From: Taeniopygia guttata
Taxonomy: Eukaryota > Chordata > Aves > Passeriformes > Estrildidae
Direction: 5' to 3'
DNA: 64,000 nucleotides
NCBI RefSeq assembly: GCF_048771995.1
Contig: NC_133030.1
Span: 54,096,001 to 54,160,000 of the forward strand
The translations under genes were made by a program, and so were the position numbers. Shown here one piece after another: positions 54,001 through 64,000 of the stretch; the stretch's first letter is position 1; every line of letters starts with the position of its first letter. The notes under the pieces were generated by a model. That model was not told where the DNA came from. It was given only the letters and a program-made list of their open reading frames with translations, and ran no database searches.

Positions 54001-57000
54001 CTGAATTAAATGTTTGGTACAGAAATACTACCTAAACTTTGTAGAACAAATTCCTTTCACAAATATCTTACTTAGAACATTGCTTCGTATTTAATAGAAA
54101 TGAATTTCAATTAGAAAGTGAAATACAACTGTTTTGTTCTTGTTCTAAATGGTATATCTCCAAACACATCCTGCAGTTCAAATACATCATACAGCAGCAA
54201 TTTCACAGACAGGCACCTTCATGGGGTAAGGATTTTGTTATCGTGTAGTCCCGTGCATTTGGAGTTGGGAAGATCCCACAACAGTAGCTGTACACACTTC
54301 CTGACTTGTCAGTCAGAAACTGGGTTAACACATTGGAGCAGCATTTCTGAGACTCCTCTGTCTTACATCAGGCATCTCATTTATAATTAAATGATCTTAA
54401 ACTGATAAGTGTGATGGGGATATCCATGGATTTGCAGAGGTTAATGTTGCTTGTCTAAACACTTGTCATTTTTAATCAGTCAACACACCACTTAAATTGT
54501 TTTCAGTAGTTCTTGCAAAGACTAATCCTCTATGTCCAGCCCCATAATGACAGAAGCTAGAAGTGTCCATCATATGCTTCCCTTTTTCTTATGCAGCAAC
54601 ATTCCTAACTGGGATTTGTAGAATCCTGCAGGCAGAGTAGAACACAGGCTGCTTGCCCAGAACCATGAACTTGCCTCAAGAAACACACTGTATCTGTGGG
54701 CACAAGTTAATGCCCTTCCCGCTCTCCAACAATAAAGCTGGGTAGAATTTTTTTAATTACAAGTAAACTTAAGACATTTTTTGGCATGAGAAGTGATTTG
54801 TTTTCAGGAAATGAATGAACATTTGGGGAGAAGCAACTGCAGTAGCTTATAACTAAGTCTTATCCTTGCAATGCAGCCAGTGTGTAGAGTGCCAGATCAG
54901 TTTATAAGCTGGGAATTAGTTCCCTACTTTATTCAAGATGTAGCTGTGCTTTACAATTCTTATCTGTCTTCTTCTAAAATAGGAGGAATAGGGAAAATAC
55001 TGAAACTGAGCAGGATTATTTTTCAGAAGTTTTGTTTTATTAACATAGTGGGTTTAACTGTTAAAATACAGATAAACCTCATCACTGAAAACTCGTGTAG
55101 TTATCTCCCCGTAGACGACTTCTATATAAGTGCTTCATATGGTCTGAGTCAAAATAACATAGCTGAAAAAATATGCAGTAACTTTTTAAAAGACTTTTTT
55201 TGCTTCAGCTGGAAAAATACAAACCAGTAGGGGAAGAATTGCAATATCCAGCATCAGGGGAACAACAGCAGCTACTCACATCCATGTTGGCAGGGTATGT
55301 CCCCGCCACAAATTGTAGTCCAGCAGCACACAAGGAATGTGTGTGGGTTTTCCTTTTTCAGCCCCTTCTTTACTATTAGGGCAATCACCTAGAAGCTTAA
55401 ATTGTCCATACCACACTCTGTTCTATATGGAAAAAAAATTATTTTAGTAAGAAACAGGGTACTAATAACTTACCTGGAAGGAACTTACGAACTCTACTGT
55501 AGATGCAACTTTTAATAAAATATTTTTCCTACTACATTAAAAAAATAAAATTAAAAGTGAGCGGAACACATAATCTCAGTATGGAATTTTAGCTGGAAGA
55601 ATGAGGGTGGGAACCATCCTTGCCAGTTTGTAGTTTAAAGTTTGGGTGTATTTTAACTATAAAGCAGATGGGAAACACAAGTTTGCCTATTCATCCAACA
55701 GCCAGAGAAGTGTAAGTTGTCTCCAGAGGTTTAACAGCAAAGAACTTGTTAGGAAATCAATATCCTTGAAGTATTGTATGTGCCAAACTGAGTAAGATCC
55801 ACCTGAAAGGGTAAAAAAAATGAAGAAAAATTCCAATGTGGCTCTTCGCTTCAGGTTTTCAATTTTATAGCAAAAATGAAACATGAAATTGCTATTCTCA
55901 TTATAACAGTCTGACAGCCCCAGATACACAGAACGTGATAATACACAAGATGTTACCCTGGTAGCCCTTTCTTTCCAGGTTAAAACTTACAAAAATTCTG
56001 ACTTCATCTTTTTCCTGGTGTATGAATAATCACCTACCTGATATATTAATTAGGAAGCAAACAGTGGCAATAACACTTTTGGAATCAGAAAAGTACCATG
56101 TGCAAGCACAGTTTGATGGAATTTTATGTTTTTTAGTTAAAATACTTAAACTTCAGCATCTGTGATTTGAGGCTGCCAAAAACTGATTATAAGAAGCAAC
56201 AAACAGAATAAATATATCTCCATCAGGAATATAGTTTTGATAATCTGAGCTTTGACCTCTGTATAGTGCTAGGTAAGGGAGATCTGAGTCAGAACAATCC
56301 ATCAAATGTGGGTAGTAGGATTTGTCCCCTTTTTTATATAAGAAATTAACAACAGTGGAGCATAAGATCCCTTGGATCCAGTTAGTTACCTATTTTTAAA
56401 CCATCAATTTGAGTGCCACTCATTATGCTGAATTCCAAATATATCAGACTAAGCAACTCACCATCTTCCTCTCTAGAAAAAACACTGGATAAGCTCATGG
56501 CACCTGTTGCTCAGTGTTCCAAAGGTAAGAACTTCGAAGTTACTGTTGCATTGTGTTGCCTGCCTATAGACCTGCGGTCCTTAATTTCATTTTCTAAGTG
56601 CAGCATCATACCTTTCACATATATGTCTGTCTGTAAAGAATCCCTATGGTAAGTCTTCAGACAAATACTGTATTGCCTTAATTGTTGACTTTCTCTGTTC
56701 TATCAGTATGAGCTGCTAACATGAAAGCATACAGACGTGGGGAGATGATTCAGTGAAACAGAGCAGGAAACCTCAGCCAGTCACTGTGGTTACATATCTT
56801 CACTGCACTTTGAGATACTGTGTTCAGGAGAACACTTTTTGCTTGGAGCTGGCGGAAAGCAGCATCCATGCAGTAGGAGTTTCAGTAAAATGAAAAGGAG
56901 CAGTTAGCTGTACTGTTGTGTTCTGCTGTTTCCCTTTGTTACAGTGTTCTTACTCTACTGGTGTAAAGCACTTCTCCACTAAAACACTGCTCACATAATT

Positions 57001-58900
57001 TTCAGTCCTAGTAAGAGAAATCTGCTCTTCCTTTGGCACGCCTAGTGCAAGTAGAAGCAGTAGAGGTTTCCCTGCAGAGCCTTGTTCAAGTGCTTTAGTC
57101 TTATTCTATACAAATTCTTGCCAAGGCTGGGATATGTTTCCATTCTTGCTACTGAGATTCTGAAAGTTTGCTATGAAGAAATGACATAAATTGAGCAATG
57201 GTACATGATGCAGGTGCATGATATTTAACTTGGATAGTCAAATTTGAATCAATATCAAATACTCCCACAGTCTGCACCACATTTACCCTGTGACTATTTT
57301 CACATTTTCAAGAATCTCCTTACAAATGTCACATTGATCCTCAGTATAGTATGTGATAATACCATCTTCTAAACATGAAGACAAACGTAAGTTAGACAAG
57401 TGCTTTTAAGCAGTAGATGTCAAAAAGACTCATAGAGAACTTGTGTCTCATGAGCTTCTCCACACAGAAAAGCTACAGTGTGGAATTTGGGCATGCTCAA
57501 AGTTGTCCATAGTTAACCTGAACAAGGATTAGGCTCTAATCCAGTCACAACAGAACCCTACAAGTGTTGAGATGCCTCTTCTTACAAAAACAATCAACCA
57601 ATTAACAAACCACAGCAAAAAGCCTGCTTACTGGAAGAGCTCAAATGAGTGAGAAGAATAATTGTTTTCACAAATACACAGCCCTGTGGAGTCTCAGAAG
57701 GAGAACTGTGAACATAACAGGCTTCATTTTTCTCTTATAGGATCTTTATGTTAACCTGTATTTTACTGCATTGTGTATCTTAATTGGTTAGAATAACTGT
57801 TTAGTCTGGATCTAGAGCAAAAATCTCAAATTGATGCCTAAGGGTTGACTAAGTGACTTGGATGTGATGTACTTCTCCCCAGTGCCCCATTTTCCATGGT
57901 GTCTCCCTGCAGCAGTACCTCTCACACTAAATGCCCTTTGCCTCCTGCTCATGGCTGGGCTTTTGAACAGCAGCACCAGAGCTCAATGTTTGGTTGTGGA
58001 AAAAAATGATCACTTCCCATGAAGTGTATAATTTAAACTAATTAAAACCTCCAAAAAAGTTATTTGCCAAACCTGTCTTGCATACACACTTGGTAGGCAG
58101 AAGATTTTTAACCCCCAGCCAAGTATGACTTGCACAGACTTTCGTTTTCTAAATATCCAAATGTTCTCTAACACATCACCAAATGTAAGCATTGCAAATT
58201 ATTTAATGCAAGCTTTTAGATCTCAGGAATTTTAAAATCAATTATAGCAGTTTGGAATAAAGATTCTTTCCTAGTAAGATAAGGATGTTGCCTTTTAACT
58301 CTTTATTTAATAATAGGAAATATTCTGTTAAATTGTTGCCGGTGATCTGTGTGCCAAATTTCTGAAGTGTGACCAGTTATGTGCTTTTACTGCTCTTTTA
58401 AGCAACTGGCTGCAATATCAGGCCCTGTTAAGACTTTTGATTAATGTTAAGATCCATGGCTTGAAGCAAACTATGACTAAGTCTTCTTACTTTTCAATCA
58501 GCTAAAAAGTTGGTTTAGCTTTGAATTAGATTATAGTTACATAAAAATAGTCAGCAGTTAGGGAAACTGCATTAAAATCAAGTATCTCTTATGATTGAAC
58601 AATTTGCACATTCTCAGTAAAACCTGAGGTGGAAGTTACTGAATACAGGGGGTGAATAATTTCCAGAGCTAACTGAAAAAAACCCAAACCCTTGAATCTA
58701 AAAAAAAAATACAGCAGTTAGCTGTCATTTGTTATACAGTTTGAAAACTTAAATTCTGTAGATAACATTCCATTCCTAATACTTGAGCTCAAAGAATCCT
58801 TTCATGTTATTTTTAACCAACCTCCTCCTCCACCAGGTTCTAAAAGGAACAAGTACTTAGGAAGTTCAATGCAGAACACTCTCTGCGCTCTGCCAGAACA
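54001..58900. other. Intergenic DNA between convergent WDR20 and MOK
   Basis: AT-rich sequence in which I find no exon, RNA gene or clear repeat. Open frames of up to about 119 codons (54871-55230) have no recognisable family. Further poly-A-like hexamers for the minus strand lie toward 58300. Confidence 0.7.
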
Positions 58901-58905
58901 ATGCT

Positions 58906-58911
58906 TTTATT
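58906..58911 (-). terminator. Candidate poly-A signal of MOK
   Basis: AATAAA on the minus strand, about 155 bp past the last MOK stop codon, in the right place for a short 3' UTR. It suggests the 3' end structure survives even though the kinase exons are damaged. Confidence 0.5.
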
Positions 58912-59065
58912 AAATATTGACCCCCTTCAGGAACATAATATCAAAATGGTAGGAAACCAGCCCTCAAACCTTGTGGGGTTTTCCTGGAAATTGTCAGAGC
59001 AAGACAAAATCAGGCACTACTGTTCTTGTTAGATCTCCAACAACAGAAGCATGACTGGGTCTCTC

Positions 59066-59161
59066 TCACTGCATAGCCAGGCTTTTCCTCACTCCTATTC
59101 CTTGTATAGCAGGCAAATGGAAATGTTTCAGAGAAGACTGAAGTGCCTTCTGTTTCTCAGA
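59066..59161 (-). pseudogene. MOK: MOK last exon
   Basis: After the acceptor TTGTTTCTTCAACAG, the text reads SEKQKALQSSLKHFHLPAI, then QGIGVRKSLAMQ and TGA at 59066-59068. The human end is DPQKDLKPAPQQCRLPTI and then VRKGGR. The LPxI core is shared and the final residues differ. The gap to the previous exon would be only 59 bp, unusually short for a vertebrate intron. Confidence 0.6.
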
Positions 59162-59214
59162 CTGTTGAAGAAACAACAGAAGTTTCAAATGTGCTTCAGT
59201 GGGCAAGTGAGAGT

Positions 59215-59412
59215 CTACACCTCAATATTTGATGCAGTAATTCTGACAGACTGGAACACAGGGGTTCCACCACCTTCCTCAGGTTTCCAGAAAACTGAAT
59301 GCAATGTAGGAGTAGGAAAGCAAATCAATTTGGCTACTCCAGAAAAATGTAATTTTGGTAATTCTCGCAGCAGAGGCCCATGTTGTTGATTTGGTTTTTT
59401 TCCTAGACTTTC
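59215..59412 (-). pseudogene. MOK: MOK exon: C-terminal tail, ELPKL motif region
   Basis: Acceptor CATTCTCTCAG, then 65 open codons: ESLGKKPNQQHGPLLR, ELPKLHFSGVAKLICF and PTPTLHSVFWKPEEGG, continuing to ITASNIEV and TAG. Human MOK has the tail RRGPAYVMELPKLKLSG and then SSPTLQSVL. This non-kinase tail is unbroken here, unlike the kinase exons. The intended splice may be after GAG at 59221 (GTGTAG, a poor donor), leading to the next block. Confidence 0.75.
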
Positions 59413-60676
59413 CTGAGAGAATGCTTTTTAAATAAACAAATAAGATCCGATTTCTTTCTGACAACATTTTAAGGAATACAGTTAGAAGAGAAACCCCAAA
59501 TAATCAGAAATTAAAAAACCCTCATCCAATTACAACTTCACCTCATTCCTTTTTAAAAATTACTTGCCTTACTTGATGTTTCTTGAAATCTTTTCTAAAG
59601 CAACTTAGAAAACCTACACTGACGAATCCCAGAACTAAATTCATTGAAAGAGTGGCTTCTCCTGTAGAAGGAGAGTTCATGCTGTCAAAGCTGAACGTAC
59701 AGCATAAAATAATTTATAGTTGTTCTTTGCTAGTTTGTGGAGGTTTTTGAGGGTTTTTTTGAGAAAAACCTGTGTTTGAAAGTTTTCCATGTGGTACTAA
59801 CTTCCACCTCACCTTGTTGATACAGCGAATACAGAGTATTTTTTCACATAGCTGATATATAAACAAAGTTTTAGTTTGCCAGATTTTTAATCATATTTTA
59901 ATTATTTATTATTTTATGTCAAATATGCATTTAGAATTCTCCATATTTCGTCTATATACATGATAATTAAGTTTTTTTAAAAAATATTTTTATTTGCTCA
60001 AAATGCACACTGAAGCCCTGAAAAGGCAAAAGCATAATTCCTGTCTCTGCCACACTTCTTCTGGAAAACTTTTTAACTCAAAGCAGACATCAAAAACAGG
60101 ATGATGATATTTAAAAATAAAGGTGGAGCTGACCCTGTAAGTAACAGCAACTCTAACAAGAGTCTACTGAGGGGATTATAAGGTATCAGAGCTTCTAAAT
60201 TCTAACTCGTCTATGTCAGGGATTTGGGGGGAGGGGGAACTGCATCAGACCAAATAAAGATCTGTGTTTAGGCAGACAGAATAAACCCAAGTAATCAGCT
60301 TAAGTAAAACATTTGTTTCTAGCTAACAAGCTCAGTGCTACAAATTACTTTCTCTAAATGGGCTGACAGCTCTTCCACTTAAATACAACCTGTCATGGAC
60401 TTCCCTTTGAAATTTGCTGCAAATACTGAGGTACTTGCCCCAGCATATTTCCTACTACTCTTAATTTTTTGTGCATGGTTAAAGCTCATGTATTGGCTGT
60501 ATTAAAGAGGTGGGGGCAAAAAGAATAGAGACAAGCATCAGTAGTGTTTTAGGTAAGGTTTGGACTCAATGCAAAGAATTCCATTGACTGAATTATGTTC
60601 ATGGTTGACAAGACAAGGACTAGCACTGGAAACTAATTTCACACCACTTGAAACATGGACACAATGCGCCCCTCAC
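59413..60676 (-). other. MOK: MOK intron(s), one expected exon not found
   Basis: The segment following the kinase domain in human MOK (about 40 residues, KTEKRALGSHRK and onward) should fall here. I found no clear match; a weak possibility is a minus-strand SFPEEVWQRQEL reading near 60030-60075. The exon has either diverged beyond recognition or been lost. Confidence 0.5.
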
Positions 60677-60891
60677 CTTTTGACTTTAGTCTTCAAAACT
60701 GAAGTGATTTGAAGTCACTTGCCAGAGTTCTTGAAAATAAAGGTGCTGTAAGGTTTGATGGGCAGCAGTTCTCTCATTGGGGTCATATTTTATCATTGCA
60801 CACAGGAAATAGAAACCTTTAATTTGTGCACAAGAGAAGACTTTCCTTTTCCTTTCTTTAAAGGGAGGATTCAAAACTCAAAATTCTTGAC
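60677..60891 (-). pseudogene. MOK: MOK exon: end of the kinase domain (frame disturbed)
   Basis: The strong match is AMIKYDPNERTAAHQTLQHL and then YFQEL, against AMVAYDPDERIAAHQALQHP then YFQEQ in human MOK. Upstream, the sequence equivalent to FPFKKG is recognisable at the DNA level but lies in other frames, and a TGA or TAA occurs in each simple reading before it. A TAA also precedes the GTGAGG donor. The stretch that should encode IPLLTTNLSPQC has lost its resemblance and six bases net. Borders are inferred from ACACAG and AAAAG followed by GTGAGG. Confidence 0.75.
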
Positions 60892-61295
60892 CTGTGTTAA
60901 GCAAGCTGAGAAAAACATTTAATCATGCATATTCAGAGAAGATTACAATTTACTGAAAGAATCTACCTGATTTAGGTAATCATTTATTAGGGAAGAGTAA
61001 GTAGTACTTGAAAAAAAAAACTTCTTCTTTCATAAAAGTTTATGTCACTGGCCTTAAAGATACTATGGAAATAAAAGGCCAACTAAGATCAAGATAGGCT
61101 CAGATTTCCTCTGCTCTGCCTGTAAGGTTCATGAATGGGTGAATGTCTCTGGATAGGGAGAGAAGACACTGCTCTTGTGTCAGCACAGATTTAGGTTTTT
61201 GTGGTAGTTCCCTGAGCAGAAATTGCACACAGCTGTACAGCTCTATTGTGGATATTGAAATAGTGAGATTAGTAACTATGGGAGTGCATACTTAC
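60892..61295 (-). other. MOK: MOK intron (404 bp)
   Basis: Short intron from GTAAGT to ACACAG. It contains an A-run near 61010 and nothing else recognisable. Confidence 0.7.
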
Positions 61296-61395
61296 TGCTT
61301 GAAATTTTGGAGGTTTGTTACCAGGAGTGCCTATCACTTCATGGATTTTTGAGATGTGGTCCAGCTCATTATATCCAAGAAAAAGAGGCTGGAAA
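61296..61395 (-). pseudogene. MOK: MOK exon: LQPLFPG region
   Basis: After the acceptor TTACCTTGCAG, 100 nt read FQPLFLGYNELDHISKIH and then EVIGTPGNKPPKFQA. They are in phase with the AG left by the upstream exon and are followed by the donor GTAAGT. Human MOK has LQPLFPGVNELDQISKIHDV and then IGTPAQK. The frame is open. The Pro of the conserved LFPG turn is Leu, and the end of the exon is slightly shorter. A 171-codon plus-strand open frame covers this exon and is a shadow. Confidence 0.85.
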
Positions 61396-63706
61396 CTGCA
61401 AGGTAAGAGATGGTATTAGCACTAGAGAAGATACAGTTGAGCTGTCACTTTTGATTAAAAAACCCCTTTTTTGTGAGGAAGATAACATGTTAGAATTATT
61501 CATTTGTGGACAGTTTAATACCTATCAGCAACTGGAGGATAACATGAGCAGCAGAGGAACACAGCTGCTGGTTTGCATTGAAGGAGTAATTTGGGTTATT
61601 AAACAGAAATCTGTAGCTGCCCTCTCCTGCTGGTTTGGGGAAAAATATGTAAAGAGATCATTCCTTGTGGTGAAGGGCAATGGATCTGGAATTGTGTTTG
61701 CTTTTAGTAAAGTGGCAGATCCTAGAAGACAGCGTAGTCTCCTCATTTTAAGACAGCAGAATCAAGCAGCCCCTCTTGCTGTGTACGCTCATAGAAATGT
61801 GTTTATAACACTCCATTCCTAACACTCAGGTTCTTTGCAAGCAGGAACAGTGGAAAGATGGTAATTTGAACTGCATTCCTGACCTTGATCTTCAGTTAAT
61901 ATAAAACTTGCACAGAGTCCTTGAAAACATTGTTATCATATTAGAGCAATCTGACTTTAGTTGGGTCCAGTAACATTTACTTCCTGCACTTGTTGCTTTT
62001 TTCCTTGGGCTTATAATTTAAGTAACACTTCAGTAGCACCACATGACTCTTGAAAGCAAAACATGCAGTCCCTTTGTAGACATGAGAAACTTCTTTTTAA
62101 CTGTTTGCAAATTCAATCAAACAGCTGGCTGCACACTGCTCTGGGTGTCTTCATAAAGCTTAAAGGAAGGAGAAAAAAGATCTGATTCACATTGTGCAGC
62201 TGCATCAAGACACGCAGCTGGGACTAGCTTCTGTGTGAAATAAAAAATGTGCTGTTGTCAAATGTAAAACTGTAACAAATTCAAGAGCAACTGTGCAAGC
62301 CACTGAAAAGTGTGATCCAGGAATTATGATTTATAGGGAACAGAAAGGGAAACAAGATTTGAAAGATCAGCATGGCTGAATAAAAGACTAAAAGTTCTTA
62401 CACAATGTGCTATAAAGCATAAAGGCTTATGCAACCATTCAACAGCAACAACTGCAGGAGGCACTGAAAAAGAAACAAACCTGTCCGTAATTGCCTTTAG
62501 TTTGGCAAGATTGCATCTCTTTTCATTAATTAATTTCCAATAAACATCCCTCCTTTCTCGCTGAACACACCTGTAAATCTCTGAAAACGTTCTATGGTTG
62601 CAAAAAGTGAAATTTTTTACATTAAACTGAAATGTCTTTAAGGTTTTTAGGGTTTTTCCCCTAAGAAAACTTAAGTTTGCAGCATGTAATTTCCTTACAA
62701 AGCTACAAAGCCCTACTGATTCAAGCCGAAATGAAAAAATGAGACATTCTTAAAGCTTTCGGTCCCAATTTACTTTGCAAGAGTACTACCACATTTGGGA
62801 TTTTTCTTTTAACAGTTTTCTGGCTGGAGAAGTAGAAATGTTTCTACAAGTTAGCAGGCAAAGCATAATGGTTGTCATTTAATGTGATGGTGATGGCAGC
62901 AGCTGCACTTGCCATGTGGAGGAGGAAAGAAGCAAAGCAAATGTTATCAGTCCTGGTTGCATATCAGAGACAGCAGTGTGGGAGGAGAATAAAGAACTGC
63001 TGCTGTTGCTAGGGCACAAAGATATTGGAGAAATACTCATGGTGGGTATTTTTCCTTTTTTCTTCAAGACCAGTGACAAATTTTTTGAGTTATAGTTTTA
63101 TCATCACCAAAAATCTTAAAAGACTTTAATTTGTTTTTTCCTGAACTCTTCCTTCATCAGAACCTGATTTCAAAATATATCAGCACACAAGATCTTAAGA
63201 GCACAGGGGTCTTACACTACACTGTAAATCAAATTCATAAATCAGAGGGAGTGGATTCTTTAATCTCTTCTGTTTTTGCAGAAAGAACTAGTAAGTCCAA
63301 AAAAAGTGGGAAACACTTTACCATTAAGTGTATTAACAAGACTGAGGATAGTTTGTGATGCTCATGGGAGGAAATGAGCCATACTTTACACAGAGATCAA
63401 ACAGAGAAAATACTTTTTTACTAAATACAAAGCCATTGGGGAAAAATGTTCCAAAATGTTTCTTTGTAAATCACTTTTGTTTGTACTGTGTTCTGAACTG
63501 CTTTATTACTAACCTGCCACAGGGTGAAGAGAATGCCAGACCAGATGGGATTACTGCCTCATGAACCCTGCAGCCTAAGCACAGAAGCTTCTACAAATCC
63601 ATGGAAACGAAGATCATAGTATTCAAACCACATGCTCCTAATCTGAGTTATTTACCTTTGATTATCTTGATTAATGATAAGCAAAACCCTCTACTGAACA
63701 CAGTAC
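61396..63706 (-). other. MOK: MOK intron (2.3 kb)
   Basis: Non-coding sequence between the APE-region exon and the LFPG-region exon. No other exon, RNA gene or repeat was recognised; the long plus-strand open frame that enters it at 61307-61822 has no family similarity. Confidence 0.7.
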
Positions 63707-63879
63707 CTTGTGATTTCATAGAAAACACAGCCAGGACTCCACATGCCAATTTTGTAACTATAGAGCCCATTTGTTAGCAAACATTCAGGTGCTCAGTAGC
63801 AGCGTGGGGAGGTACTGTGTGCCTGCTGAGAATAGATACTCCTACAAGGTCCAAAATCTCTTAACTTCAGGGTGTTCTG
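63707..63879 (-). pseudogene. MOK: MOK exon: DFG to subdomain IX (damaged)
   Basis: Acceptor TTTATTTTTGCAG, then 173 nt ending ACAAG before a GTACTG donor. Read in phase: QNTLKLRDFGPCRSIYSQQ, then AHSTSPRCY, a TGA, then APECLLTNGLYSYKIGMW and SPGCVFYEIT. The known protein has LKLGDFGSCRSVYSKQPYTE followed by YISTRWYRAPECLL. DFG and APE survive. Relative to the known protein, six bases are missing where TEY should be. RW becomes RC, the Arg before APE is a stop codon (63797-63799 on the plus strand), and the DLWSAG Asp and Ala are Gly and Pro. The Asp of this D-x-W motif and the APE-arginine region are structural anchors of protein kinases, so an active enzyme is not expected. Confidence 0.85.
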
Positions 63880-64000
63880 CTGCAAAAATAAAGCATTTCC
63901 ACGAATTGCAAACAGTAAAATATTCAAGCAATGACTGTAAAATAGTAATTGTAGAAGAAATCACGGATTACTTTAAGAAGAAATTTTCCAAAATCCAGGG

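Larger units (their letters stand above)
59066..63879 (-). pseudogene. MOK: MOK kinase gene, 3' half, apparently decayed (unitary pseudogene)
   Basis: Five minus-strand blocks match MOK (RAGE-1, a MAPK/CDK-related Ser/Thr kinase with a TEY activation motif, linked to cilia) in the right order: 63707-63879, 61296-61395, 60677-60891, 59215-59412 and 59066-59161. They cover the protein from the DFG motif to the C terminus; the N lobe would lie past 64000. AG/GT borders and phases agree between the first three blocks. The kinase part is damaged: TEY lost, an in-frame TGA, conserved Trp and Asp replaced, and a frame that does not hold through the third block. The block for the segment between kinase domain and tail was not found with confidence in 59413-60676. 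Orientation and position next to WDR20 match human 14q32. Alternatives are a surviving transcript with another role, or an assembly problem, but several independent lesions argue for decay. Confidence 0.75.

Noticed and set aside
61307-61822. 171-codon plus-strand open frame, the longest outside WDR20, CR1-minisatellite and CpG-island DNA
   Set aside because: It overlaps a recognisable MOK exon on the opposite strand, has no recognisable family and no splice or promoter context, and its length is plausible by chance in 64 kb.
1-64000. tRNA, rRNA, CRISPR or bacterial operon structure
   Set aside because: None seen; gene structure, splice sites and repeats are vertebrate.

Overview
The window is nuclear DNA from a vertebrate, almost certainly a bird. 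It is AT-rich and intron-rich, with one CpG island. Its recognisable repeats are a few decayed CR1 LINE fragments, all avian-type, and one old avian-type endogenous retrovirus LTR. The species cannot be named from the sequence.

Layout: (1) 1-8.15 kb is non-coding DNA upstream of the first gene. It holds two CR1 pieces, a short direct-repeat pair and a GC-rich minisatellite. (2) About 8.15-8.96 kb is a CpG-island promoter. (3) 8381-53094 (+) is WDR20, complete in three core coding exons (8381-8629, 35942-36124, 40704-41999) plus an alternative last coding exon (53041-53094). Intron 1 is about 27 kb and carries an ERV LTR and a CR1 remnant. (4) About 54-59 kb is intergenic. (5) 59066-63879 (-), convergent with WDR20, is the 3' half of MOK (MOK/RAGE-1 kinase). 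Five exon-like blocks match the kinase C-lobe and the C-terminal tail. The 5' half lies beyond the right edge.

WDR20 looks intact and strongly conserved. Its product is the WD40 cofactor that works with WDR48/UAF1 to activate the deubiquitinases USP12 and USP46. The gene ends in two ways. Reading through the exon 3 splice donor adds a few residues and a stop; splicing there adds a different 17-residue tail 11 kb downstream.

MOK is the surprise. Its exons still line up with the known protein and keep AG/GT splice borders. However, the activation-loop exon has lost the TEY motif, carries an in-frame TGA, and has Cys and Gly in place of the conserved Trp and Asp. The next exon matches MOK only across more than one frame. 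This looks like a host kinase gene that has become, or is becoming, a unitary pseudogene in this lineage. WDR20 next to MOK in tail-to-tail orientation matches the gene order of human 14q32. No operon, CRISPR, tRNA, rRNA or intact mobile element was found.
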